This document shows, one piece after another, positions 1-7,669 of a DNA stretch of 64,000 bases. The DNA lies in contig NZ_CP076607.1 of assembly GCF_018966525.1 (NCBI RefSeq), forward strand, positions 5,642,001 through 5,706,000. Reading direction: 5' to 3'. Position 1 is the stretch's first letter. The number at the start of each line of letters is the position of its first letter. A program made the translations under genes and the position numbers. Below the pieces are notes generated by a model. The model saw nothing but the letters and a program-made list of their open reading frames with translations, did not search any database and was not told where the DNA came from. Source of the DNA: Paenibacillus sophorae. Its GTDB lineage: Bacteria > Bacillota > Bacilli > Paenibacillales > Paenibacillaceae.

Positions 1-763
1 CGCCTTCCACTATACTTCCGTCCTCATAATAAAAGCTTGCATAGCTGTAATACGCCGTCTTGGTCACGGAGGAGAATGTCGGGCAGATGGCATAGGCGTT
101 GGAGAACTCCATCCCCGACATTGCCGCGCCCGCCTCGGCGGCAAGCAAAAGCCCGTCGCCTGTCAGAACATTGCAGCCCAGCGCTTTGCTTAAGAACGCG
201 CAGCCGCCGGTGGCGATCACAACCGCTCCGGCTATGACGCGCCAGGTTTCCCCGCTCTGCGTCTGCACTCCGAATGCGCCGGCTACACCATGTCCGTCGG
301 CCAGCAGTTCCAAGGCCGGGCTGTGATCGAGGATTGTGACGCCCGCTTTTTTTACCAGCTTGCGCATCAGCCTCATATACTCCGGCCCCTGCAGGTTGCG
401 GCGATGCGGATTGCCGAATTCGTCCACCGGATACGGATACCCCGACATGCCGAGACGGTTCATATTCTCATACGTCCGACTAAGCACCCGGTCCATCCAG
501 CTGTGCTCCGCCAAGCTGCCGCCCAGAATGAAACGGCTTGCCTTCGCATTCTCGCGAAGCTCCTTATCGGGTTCCACATACCAGACGCCCGTTCCGGACG
601 GGGCGGTTGCGCCGCTGGAGCCGCAGTAGCCCTTGTCGGCCAGCACGACCTTGGCGCCCCTGGCCGAGGCGGTCAGAGCGGCCCATGTACCCGCCGGACC
701 TCCACCAATCACCAATACATCCGCCTTCAAATCCAGTGAACCCTTTTTTACCGTTTCATTCAT
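1..763 (-). CDS. FAD-dependent oxidoreductase (fumarate reductase/succinate dehydrogenase flavoprotein type), 3' end outside window
   Basis: Only the N-terminal ~254 residues are present; the gene runs off the left edge. Translation from the ATG at 763 gives an N-terminal Rossmann dinucleotide-binding motif (VLVIGGGPAGTWAAL, about residues 17-31), followed by the KGYCGSSGATAPSGTG segment typical of fumarate-reductase/aspartate-oxidase type flavoproteins, and a second FAD-contact segment (VVIATGGCAFL) near residue 205. The ribosome binding site GGGAGG lies 7 bases before the ATG. It follows two ABC permease genes on the same strand with a 71-bp gap, so it is probably the fourth gene of that transport operon. 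It would act in the cytoplasm as an FAD reductase or dehydrogenase; the substrate cannot be told from the sequence. The link to the nitrogenase-like operon is inference from position. Confidence 0.8.
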   Translation of the reverse strand, partial: MNETVKKGSLDLKADVLVIGGGPAGTWAALTASARGAKVVLADKGYCGSSGATAPSGTGVWYVEPDKELRENAKASRFILGGSLAEHSWMDRVLSRTYENMNRLGMSGYPYPVDEFGNPHRRNLQGPEYMRLMRKLVKKAGVTILDHSPALELLADGHGVAGAFGVQTQSGETWRVIAGAVVIATGGCAFLSKALGCNVLTGDGLLLAAEAGAAMSGMEFSNAYAICPTFSSVTKTAYYSYASFYYEDGSIVEG

Positions 764-834
764 TGCTGTTCCCTCCCCGAATCTATGTTGTAAATTTCAC
801 CTTCATCTTCATCTCAAGACAGCGGGTTCTGAAA

Positions 835-1713
835 TCATCCCCGGTAGCTGTCCCGCCAGAACAATAATCGGTGTTCCAATACCCGGACAATGGAATCAAT
901 CAGCTTGCCGACAAAGGCGAATATGAGAATGCCGACAAAGATAATTTCCGTATTGGAATTTTGCTTTGCTTCATTAATAAGGAAACCAACGCCCGATTGC
1001 GAGCCGATCAGCTCCGCAACCACCAGACCGATCCAGGAGACCGCCAGCGATAAGCGCAGGCCAAGAAGAATATTAGGCAGGGCCGCTGGCAGGATAAGCC
1101 GGCGCAGCCGCTGATAGGGACTAAAACCAAGCACCCTTCCGACCTCCAGCAGCTTGTCCTCCATATGACGGATACCCACAAAGGTATTGATGTAGAGAGG
1201 AAAAAAAGAGCCGCTGAGAATAATGACCACTTTAGACACTTCCCCAAAGCCGAACCAAAGAATGATCAGCGGAGCAATCGCCAGATGGGGTACCAGACGC
1301 AGCACCTGAACGCTTGGGTCAAGCAAATATTCCGCTCTGCGGAACAGACCCGTCAGGATGCCCAGCAGCAGGCCGAACGCGCCTCCGATCAGAAAGCCCA
1401 GGAACGCACGCCCCAGACTGACTCCAAGATGGTGCGCAAGCCCCCCCGATACCGCCAGGCGGGCAAAAGACCGGGCGATGGCCAGCGGTGTCGGCAGAAA
1501 TTCGGGTGATACCCATCCCGCGCTCCCGGCGGTCTGCCACAATCCAACCGCCAATATCGGAATAATCGCCCCGGCGCCAAGATTGGACAAGTACCGTTTC
1601 CATGAAAACGTCCGCCGGGTTGCCGCCGCTTTTCCGAGTACCGCTTTAAGCTTTCCGCTTTCTTGCCGTACGCCTGTTCCCGGCTGCATAATGATTTTGG
1701 CTCCTTCACTCAT
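835..1713 (-). CDS. ABC transporter permease, SsuC/TauC (nitrate/sulfonate/taurine) family
   Basis: A 292-residue integral membrane protein with about six hydrophobic segments. The cytoplasmic coupling loop (LRRLILPAALPNILLGLRLS, around residue 205) is the conserved EAA-type loop of BPD_transp_1 permeases. The segment WFGFGEVSK at about residue 155 is typical of SsuC/TauC/NrtB members. AAAGGAG precedes the ATG at 1713. The gene starts 15 bp after the second permease and is preceded by the ATPase gene, so a complete membrane part of an importer is encoded here. No periplasmic-type binding protein is in the window; it may lie beyond the left edge. The family imports oxyanions, sulfonates, or cyclic nitrogen or sulfur compounds. 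The true substrate is unknown. Confidence 0.9.
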   Translation of the reverse strand: MSEGAKIIMQPGTGVRQESGKLKAVLGKAAATRRTFSWKRYLSNLGAGAIIPILAVGLWQTAGSAGWVSPEFLPTPLAIARSFARLAVSGGLAHHLGVSLGRAFLGFLIGGAFGLLLGILTGLFRRAEYLLDPSVQVLRLVPHLAIAPLIILWFGFGEVSKVVIILSGSFFPLYINTFVGIRHMEDKLLEVGRVLGFSPYQRLRRLILPAALPNILLGLRLSLAVSWIGLVVAELIGSQSGVGFLINEAKQNSNTEIIFVGILIFAFVGKLIDSIVRVLEHRLLFWRDSYRG

Positions 1714-1728
1714 GGCTTTCTCTCCTTT

Positions 1729-2532
1729 CTATCCTTTGTATTCTTCTTTCCAGCGGAGCAGCCGGTGTTCAATCAGACGTATCGCCGCATCGCTCAGCAG
1801 ACCGCAGACCGCGAAGATGATAATGCCGACGAATACAACCGGCGTATCGGCAAATTGGCGGGCATCGGACATCATATAGCCAATGCCTGAGGTGGATGCG
1901 ATCAGCTCCGCAACGACCAGACCGAGCCAGGACAGTCCAATCGACAGGCGGACGCCGAGCATAATATTCGGCACCGCCGCCGGGAGCACGAGCTTAAGTA
2001 TCTGCTTCGGTCTGCTGAAGCCGAGCACCCGGGATACTTCGAACAACTTGTTGTCCACGCTGCGGATCCCCATGAAAGTATTAATATAAATCGGGAAGAA
2101 CGCAGCTTTGGCAATCAGCAGCACCTTCGACTCCTCCCCGATGCCAAACCAGAGGATGAACAACGGGACTACCGCAAGGCTTGGAATCATGCGGATCATC
2201 TGGAGTGAAGGATCAAGCAGCTTCTCCGAGCGTTTGAACAGTCCGACCAGAATCCCGAACGCCAGGCCAGAACCCCCGCCGAGTGCAAAACCGAGCAGGA
2301 CCCGGACGGCGCTGATCCGAAGATTGCTCCATAAATCCCCCGAGGCCGCAAGCGAAACAAAAGATGCTGCTATCGTGTACGGCGTCGGAAACAGCATATC
2401 CGAGATGATTCCGTAGTGCCCCAGCGTTTGCCAAAGAGCTAGAACGGTTACCGGCAGCAGCAGACCAAGCAGAATTTGAACCGATTTTCCAGGCTTGCCC
2501 GCGGTTCTTATCGCTACGGTACGGTTGCTCAT
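1729..2532 (-). CDS. ABC transporter permease, SsuC/TauC family (second copy)
   Basis: A 267-residue paralogue of the downstream permease. It shares the coupling loop (LKLVLPAAVPNIMLGVRLS) and the WFGIGEESK motif, and has about six membrane spans with a short cytoplasmic N-terminus. AGAAGGAGG lies just ahead of the ATG at 2532. It sits 66 bp after the ATPase stop codon and 15 bp before the next permease, clearly one transcription unit. Two non-identical permeases in tandem point to a heterodimeric channel, which is uncommon for the SsuABC group, where a homodimer is normal. The alternative, two importers sharing one ATPase, cannot be excluded. Confidence 0.9.
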   Translation of the reverse strand: MSNRTVAIRTAGKPGKSVQILLGLLLPVTVLALWQTLGHYGIISDMLFPTPYTIAASFVSLAASGDLWSNLRISAVRVLLGFALGGGSGLAFGILVGLFKRSEKLLDPSLQMIRMIPSLAVVPLFILWFGIGEESKVLLIAKAAFFPIYINTFMGIRSVDNKLFEVSRVLGFSRPKQILKLVLPAAVPNIMLGVRLSIGLSWLGLVVAELIASTSGIGYMMSDARQFADTPVVFVGIIIFAVCGLLSDAAIRLIEHRLLRWKEEYKG

Positions 2533-2598
2533 GAATACTCCCTCCTTCTCTCGAATAAAACATATAATTCAAATGAATTTAATCGGATATAAGGCAGA

Positions 2599-3375
2599 CT
2601 AAATGCCCGCTCCGTCGGTTAGCTCCAGTTCCTCGACCTTTTCAAACTCGCTGAGCACCTTCAGCCGCAGCTCTTGAAAAGAAGTAGTCGTCTTTTTGCG
2701 AGGATACGGCAGATCAATGCGGACGATTTTGCGGATCTTCCCTGGCCGCGGCTCAAGAATGACAACCCGGTTGCCCAGAAAGACCGCCTCTTCGATATCA
2801 TGGGTTACAAAGATCATCGTCGTCCGGTTGGTGCGCCATATATCCAACAGCACTGACTGCATATGCGCCCGGGTAAAAGCATCCAGCGCGCCGAATGGCT
2901 CGTCAAGCAGAAGAATTTTCGGATTTCGCAGCAGCGCCCGGGCAATCGCCACCCTCTGGGCCATGCCGCCGGACAGTTCACGGGGATATGACTTCTCGAA
3001 GCCCTTCAGCTTCACCAGCTCGATAAGTTCATCCACCCTTCTGCGGACCCCGGGATCGCGCAGCGACAGATCGGAAGCGATATTCTTCTCCACGGTCAGC
3101 CAGGGAAAAAGGCGGTGCTCCTGAAAAATAAATCCCTTGTCAATGCCCGGGCCGTTGATCTTCGCACCTTCCAGTGTCACCGTCCCGCTGTAACCGCTGT
3201 CCAGACCAGCGACGATGCGAAGCAGCGTGCTTTTACCGCAGCCGCTCGGGCCAATGACCGTAATAAATTCCCCTTCCTCCACACGCAGCTCAACATTATG
3301 CAGCGCCTGCACCGGACCGCCCGCGGTTTCAAAAGACTTATTCAGATTGGATATATCCAGCAGCGTCTCTCCCAT
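2599..3375 (-). CDS. ABC transporter ATP-binding protein, SsuB/TauB/NrtD family
   Basis: 258 residues. Walker A GPSGCGKST, Q-loop FIFQEHRLFPWLTV, signature LSGGMAQR, Walker B ILLLDEPFGALD and the switch histidine FVTHDIEEA are all visible in order. The start at 3375 is chosen because GGAGGAGCAGACA lies directly ahead of it and the conserved fold begins there. The upstream in-frame ATG at 3468 lies inside a terminator hairpin and would add 31 unrelated residues. It energises the two permeases encoded downstream. Transcription probably starts at the promoter near 3526-3554 and has to pass the hairpin at 3424-3468. Confidence 0.92.
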   Translation of the reverse strand: MGETLLDISNLNKSFETAGGPVQALHNVELRVEEGEFITVIGPSGCGKSTLLRIVAGLDSGYSGTVTLEGAKINGPGIDKGFIFQEHRLFPWLTVEKNIASDLSLRDPGVRRRVDELIELVKLKGFEKSYPRELSGGMAQRVAIARALLRNPKILLLDEPFGALDAFTRAHMQSVLLDIWRTNRTTMIFVTHDIEEAVFLGNRVVILEPRPGKIRKIVRIDLPYPRKKTTTSFQELRLKVLSEFEKVEELELTDGAGI

Positions 3376-3423
3376 TGTCTGCTCCTCCTTTTCATTCAAG
3401 CCCCATCTTATCCGTTCTTGCAT

Positions 3424-3468
3424 AAAAAAATGCAGAGGCATTGCGTCTACGACGCAGCACCTCTGCAT
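3424..3468 (-). terminator. Strong hairpin with U-tract in the leader of the transporter operon (possible attenuator)
   Basis: On the minus strand ATGCAGAGG and CCTCTGCAT form a long stem with an additional inner stem (TGCGTC/GACGCA), followed by seven T. It lies between a good promoter (3526-3554) and the ATPase start codon at 3375, so it looks like an intrinsic terminator inside a leader rather than the end of a gene. Two small alternative hairpins precede it (ATACTATG/CACAGTAT, and ACAGT/ACTGT which reuses part of the first), a layout compatible with conditional termination. No known riboswitch class was recognised. Confidence 0.7.
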
Positions 3469-3525
3469 GAACAGTCGGCATACTGTGATTTAATTCATAG
3501 TATTTTCATCTGATTTATGATTATT

Positions 3526-3554
3526 AAAATATCATCGATTTGCAAGACTGTCAA
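3526..3554 (-). promoter_or_regulatory. Sigma-A type promoter of the transporter operon
   Basis: Minus-strand TTGACA (3549-3554) and TATTTT (3526-3531) with a 17-base spacer. It is placed between the radical-SAM operon terminator and the transporter leader, so the transporter genes have their own start rather than relying on read-through. Confidence 0.7.
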
Positions 3555-3591
3555 CGAAAAAATAAAGCAGCTTATACTTTCCTATATTTCG

Positions 3592-3623
3592 AAAAAGACC
3601 GCCCGATCTCGATCAGGCAGTCC
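3592..3623 (-). terminator. Rho-independent terminator of the nitrogenase-like operon
   Basis: Minus strand: GACTGCCTGATC and GATCGGGCGGTC form an 11-12 bp stem with G-U pairs, followed by TTTTTC. It starts 26 bases after the radical-SAM stop codon and closes the metK to radical-SAM unit. Confidence 0.85.
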
Positions 3624-3648
3624 TACTCGTCCTACTCGTATGGCGGGG

Positions 3649-4884
3649 TTACCGCTGTGCTATTCGTTCTCCCTCTTTTGCTTCGCCGAACGCGGGAACG
3701 ATCTCCTCGTCAATCGCGAATAGATCATGGATCAGGAAATTCGGGCTTGGCGCAATATCGAAGTAGTCCTGGTAAGAGAATCCGTATTTCTTAAAGATCT
3801 CGTGACATTGATAAGCCATATCCAAATGCCATTCAGCGTGCGGCGTCCGGTGGCCCTCCAGCGCCGATCCCGGGTTGGGCGTCCAAGCCCCAGTCAGGGA
3901 CAACACGCCGATGGAAGCGAAATACTCCACGCCCGCAAGCGTCGCCTTCTTCGGTTCGATGCCCGCGACAAACCCCGATCTTACCTTGCCTTTGCCGAAC
4001 ACCTTGGCCGCGTATTCGATCGCTTTGATCCAGTGCTCCCGTCCGCCGCATTCCGCTACCTTGCCCGGAAGAATCGCCGCGTAAAATTTCGGGTCCCACA
4101 TCTCCAGATTCAGCGCCAGGGTCCGGAAGCCCGCTTCCTTGTAGCGGTCGATAATGCTGAGATCCAGCGGGGCGCCAATAACCGCGGTTCCGTTGAAATC
4201 CTGAAGTCCGGTGCTCTCCTGAATCGCCTCGGCGACGTCCAAATAATAATCGACCTCCCGCCGCTCAGGCACGAAGCCCCCGGTCAGATTGGTATGCTTC
4301 ACCCCATCCAGCCGGTAAGCTGCGGCAACCGCTTCGCCGATCTGCTTCGGATTTTTCCATCCGATGCCCTGAATCTCGGAGTAGGTATCCTTGGTCGCGT
4401 TGATATTGCAGAACAGGCAATCCTGTCCTTTTTCTTTCAGTGAGCATTCATTGCTATAGGCGATGGATACTGTGCCTCCGCCAGCATATCCCGTAGAATA
4501 TCCGGCAATCCGGGAGAAGGGAGTTCCATCCGAAGCGCTCAGACCGTAATATTTCGGCCGCTTGTCGAACGACACGGGAAACAGTCCTTTGCCCTTTTGC
4601 GTCAGCACGTATTCACCGCCGTCATATACAATCCGGTAATCCGATCTGCTATCCCAGTGAAATGGGACCCGCAAACCGCCAGGTGTGGAATAACCGGTGG
4701 GCAGGTCGAAGTCCTCATGGGTTTCATGGTCCATTTCAAAGCATAAATGAACTTGCTCCTGAAACTCACCACCGAGGTCCAGATGCCGGAATATGGCCGG
4801 ATCGGCCGCTACTCCCTCGATATTCACCTCATTCTTAATTTTCAATTCCTGAAAAAGCTGGCTTCGGATTTGTTCCCTGCTCAT
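3649..4884 (-). CDS. Radical-SAM protein with CX8CX2C cluster motif, partner of nitrogenase-like genes
   Basis: 411 residues from the ATG at 4884 (GGGGAG 8 bases upstream; a GTG at 4902 is the alternative). The likely [4Fe-4S]/SAM-binding cysteines are in NECSLKEKGQDCLFC, about residue 140, giving CX8CX2C instead of the usual CX3CX2C. A glycine-rich strand after it (NLTGGFVPE) fits the SAM-binding GGE-like motif, and a TIM-barrel pattern follows. The first ~120 residues are an uncharacterised N-terminal extension. The gene overlaps the 3' end of the upstream nitrogenase-like subunit by 50 bases in another frame, implying coupled translation. By analogy with NifB and other nitrogenase-linked radical-SAM proteins it may build a cofactor or modify the substrate; this is inference, and it is not a clear NifB orthologue by motif. 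Confidence 0.75.
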   Translation of the reverse strand: MSREQIRSQLFQELKIKNEVNIEGVAADPAIFRHLDLGGEFQEQVHLCFEMDHETHEDFDLPTGYSTPGGLRVPFHWDSRSDYRIVYDGGEYVLTQKGKGLFPVSFDKRPKYYGLSASDGTPFSRIAGYSTGYAGGGTVSIAYSNECSLKEKGQDCLFCNINATKDTYSEIQGIGWKNPKQIGEAVAAAYRLDGVKHTNLTGGFVPERREVDYYLDVAEAIQESTGLQDFNGTAVIGAPLDLSIIDRYKEAGFRTLALNLEMWDPKFYAAILPGKVAECGGREHWIKAIEYAAKVFGKGKVRSGFVAGIEPKKATLAGVEYFASIGVLSLTGAWTPNPGSALEGHRTPHAEWHLDMAYQCHEIFKKYGFSYQDYFDIAPSPNFLIHDLFAIDEEIVPAFGEAKEGERIAQR

Positions 4885-6253
4885 CCCTATCACTCCCCGC
4901 ACCCGTTAGATCTTGTAAATATCTTGAATCATTGCCTAGAATGCCGTCTCCCACATCCTCAAGCAGCGTGAACGCGCCGTCAAAGCCGGCATAGCCTTTC
5001 GTAAGCACGATTCTCTCTGCAAGCGGAAATGACACGGGAACAAATGGAATGCCCTTCCGTTCCGCCGCGCGGCTCTCGATCGAGCTTCCTAGCAGCAGCT
5101 CAATATCCTCCGCTATCAACAGTTCCTCAATGACCTTTGCGTCGCTCTCAAATATAATTCTCGCCTCCGAACCCGGCTGCTGTTCATTCCACTGCCGGAC
5201 AATCGAATCGCGGACCTGCTGCGGGAGGTCGTCGGTTACAACAATCAGGGAAGGCAGCAGACCGAGCGGATCGGTCAGAAAGCGGGCCGGTCCGAGCACG
5301 ACTGCGCTATCGCCAACCAGAGCGAACTTTTTCTGAAAGCCATGCTTGTAGTAAGCATCCAGAAACTGCAGGATGTAGTATCTCTCGTTATTTTCTTTGC
5401 GGGCGATCCATGCCTCGACCTTCTCTTGCTCCAGATCAAGCTGCTTCCCGATGCATCTTAACAGTTCCCCGGTCTGCTGTGCGCCTACCGGATATCCATC
5501 AAAGTGAACATAGGGAATGCCTGCGTTGCTTTCCAGCCATTCACAGATTTCCAGACTGTGCGCGGAGAATGAGACATTCAGTGCCGCGTTGAAAATGGTT
5601 GTCCACTCCTGCTCGTCCGCATCCGGTCCAAACAGCACATTCGCGGAGGCGCCGATCCCCTTCAGGCTATCCTTGAGTCCCTTCAGATTTCCGCGCCAGA
5701 ACACATCCTGCTCCGGAATGATGCCAAGCAGATTCACCAGACGGTCATCCTTCTCTCTGGTTGGATGCTGCTCTTCGGGCGTACAGGTGATCTTGTCGAA
5801 CTGGCGCAGCAGGCCGGTCAACGCAGCCGTATAACCGTTATGGACGCTCCCCTTAAAACCGGGAGTGCTGATATGAATGGCTTTATATTGCTGCTCCTGC
5901 AGCTCTTTGGTCATCGCCGGCACATCGTCGCCGACAAGCTCAGGCGTACAGCCGGTGAGCACCACGTAGAAGTCCCCGTCCTTGATCTTCACCGTATTTT
6001 TGAGCTGCTCTCTGAGTCTTGAGCTTCCGCCGAACACGACCTGTCTTTCCAGAAAATTGGTCGACGGAATGCCGAGGCCACCTGTGTAGCCTGAACCGCC
6101 GTTTCCGCTTAGGCTACTGACCCCGGCATACTGCTGGACGCCGCAGCCCGAGGTGGAATGGATGATGGGCACAGCGCCTTCAATCGACTTGATCGTCTGG
6201 ACCGCTCCATGCAGCATACAGCTGTTCCGGTTTCCCGCCGTCGTCGTTCCCAT
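4835..6253 (-). CDS. Nitrogenase component-1-like subunit with three N-terminal cysteines
   Basis: 472 residues. Family features: NSCMLHGA (Cys12), HSTSGCGVQQ (Cys37) and LTGCTPELVGDD (Cys102), the three positions where NifD/NifK, BchN/B and CfbD proteins place Fe-S ligands. The C-terminal part contains the GDSAVVLG and TKGYAGFDGAF segments of the family. AGGAGG precedes the ATG, and the start lies one base after the stop of the preceding paralogue, so the two subunits are made in equal amounts. It is inferred to form a heterotetramer with that paralogue and accept electrons from the NifH-like protein. Further cysteines occur at about 156, 236 and 267; whether any of them anchors a cofactor is unknown. 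The substrate is not predictable. Confidence 0.85.
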   Translation of the reverse strand: MGTTTAGNRNSCMLHGAVQTIKSIEGAVPIIHSTSGCGVQQYAGVSSLSGNGGSGYTGGLGIPSTNFLERQVVFGGSSRLREQLKNTVKIKDGDFYVVLTGCTPELVGDDVPAMTKELQEQQYKAIHISTPGFKGSVHNGYTAALTGLLRQFDKITCTPEEQHPTREKDDRLVNLLGIIPEQDVFWRGNLKGLKDSLKGIGASANVLFGPDADEQEWTTIFNAALNVSFSAHSLEICEWLESNAGIPYVHFDGYPVGAQQTGELLRCIGKQLDLEQEKVEAWIARKENNERYYILQFLDAYYKHGFQKKFALVGDSAVVLGPARFLTDPLGLLPSLIVVTDDLPQQVRDSIVRQWNEQQPGSEARIIFESDAKVIEELLIAEDIELLLGSSIESRAAERKGIPFVPVSFPLAERIVLTKGYAGFDGAFTLLEDVGDGILGNDSRYLQDLTGAGSDRDEQGTNPKPAFSGIEN

Positions 6254-6254
6254 C

Positions 6255-7658
6255 CTATTTCACCTCCTGCTTGATATGCCAGTTCACGCTTTTACTCAGC
6301 CAGCCCGCCCGGTAAGAGGAGCCTCCGGCGCTTAAATAGCGGCTGAGCGCCGTGTTGCGCAGCGCGTTGGCAACAAGCGGGGCGAGCTCCCGAACGCCCC
6401 CGAAGCCGTACAAATCAACGGAATCGACAGCGACCGCGGCGATCCCCGCTCTTGCCGCCCATACGGCAGCCTCGCCCTTCCCGATATATAGACCGGGCTC
6501 TAATTTCCCCAGCGCGTTGATCTTCTCGAAAGGCTGTCCCGGCTGAATGTATACCTGCGGATTACTCCGGCGAGCCCACTCCCTGAGTCTTGGTGCATGC
6601 GAACTGTCGGCGTGAGTCAAACTTAAAGCCGCCACTTCTCCCCCCAGCTCTTCCACGAAATCCGCTATTCCGAACGCCTGCTCGGGAGGGAGGTCGACAA
6701 AGACGGAGACTCCATCCAGCCGCTGCCGCTCCAAAGCTTGCGCCGCCGCAGCTTTCTCCTCTTGAATATAAGCCCGCGCCTGTCCGGTTGAGCCGCCGGC
6801 TCCGGCGGCTGCGAGCAGCCACCGCTCCGTTCCGGCAAGGCCGATCGGCGCGGTTTCCTCCAAATGAACGACGCCATGCGCCTCTTCCAGCCATTCCAGC
6901 AGATAACGGGCGTCATCCTTATCAATGGCAATGGAGGCGGAGGCGCTCAGCGATTGCTGTAATGCAGAAATCGACAAACTTCCTGATACGTTGTTATACG
7001 AAACACCAGCTCCGTTCAAGTCTTTGATAATATTGCCCGTTCTTGTTCCGGCTGCGCCGATTAAGTTAACAGCCGGGATGGGGGATGCGCTTGGCTCGCC
7101 TTTCAATACGTATTTGGCCAGCGCATGAAATACCAGATCATAACCGTACACAGCAGTTCTGGAACGGAAGCCTGCGGCAAATACCGGTACTACCGGAATG
7201 TTGTAGAGGTCTTCCTTTTCCGTCGCTGCGGACTGGATATCGTCATTATTAATGGCCACCACAGGCGTTGCAAGGATGAAAATAATCTCAGGACGCCATG
7301 TCCGGTACGCAAGATCCACCGCTTCCCTGAGCTTGTCATCGGCGCCCAGGATCGAGTCGTTCTCTTCAATATTCGTAATCAACCAGGGACTGCCGCCTGC
7401 CTTAAGCTCATCTTCAAGCTTGATTGCGCCGCAGCCCGGCGGACTATGAATAATGGTGACACTGCCGCTGATTCGGCCCAAAAGCCGAATGGCGCCAATA
7501 ACCTCGTCGTCGCTCGTTTCCGAATATGTGCGGATTCTTTGCCTTGGCTCTTCCCTCTCCAGTTCATCCGCCAGGGCTGCGCAGTCGCCTTGGTAAGCGG
7601 TCAGCGCGCCCCTGCGCTTTTCCCTCGTACGGGGAAGCCGTTGTCTGGTCTCGTTCAT
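6255..7658 (-). CDS. Nitrogenase component-1-like subunit with a single conserved cluster cysteine
   Basis: 467 residues from the ATG at 7658 (AAGGAG 8 bases upstream; the frame is open further upstream but runs into the NifH-like gene). The family signature HSPPGCGA (Cys76) and the NIEENDSILGADDKL segment mark it as component-1-like. Only two cysteines exist in the whole protein (26 and 76). The position that is Cys in NifD (CPVGLIGDD) reads ATPVVAINNDD here, and no equivalent of the NifD cofactor cysteine (Cys275) is present. A true P-cluster and a Cys-anchored FeMo-type cofactor therefore look unlikely. It follows the NifH-like gene after 11 bp and precedes the three-Cys subunit by 1 bp. 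Confidence 0.85.
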   Translation of the reverse strand: MNETRQRLPRTREKRRGALTAYQGDCAALADELEREEPRQRIRTYSETSDDEVIGAIRLLGRISGSVTIIHSPPGCGAIKLEDELKAGGSPWLITNIEENDSILGADDKLREAVDLAYRTWRPEIIFILATPVVAINNDDIQSAATEKEDLYNIPVVPVFAAGFRSRTAVYGYDLVFHALAKYVLKGEPSASPIPAVNLIGAAGTRTGNIIKDLNGAGVSYNNVSGSLSISALQQSLSASASIAIDKDDARYLLEWLEEAHGVVHLEETAPIGLAGTERWLLAAAGAGGSTGQARAYIQEEKAAAAQALERQRLDGVSVFVDLPPEQAFGIADFVEELGGEVAALSLTHADSSHAPRLREWARRSNPQVYIQPGQPFEKINALGKLEPGLYIGKGEAAVWAARAGIAAVAVDSVDLYGFGGVRELAPLVANALRNTALSRYLSAGGSSYRAGWLSKSVNWHIKQEVK

Positions 7659-7669
7659 TGTTCGTCTCC

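Noticed and set aside
3376..3468. N-terminal extension of the transporter ATPase from ATG 3468
   Set aside because: The extension is encoded by the terminator hairpin and its surroundings, is not conserved-looking, and a strong ribosome binding site precedes ATG 3375.
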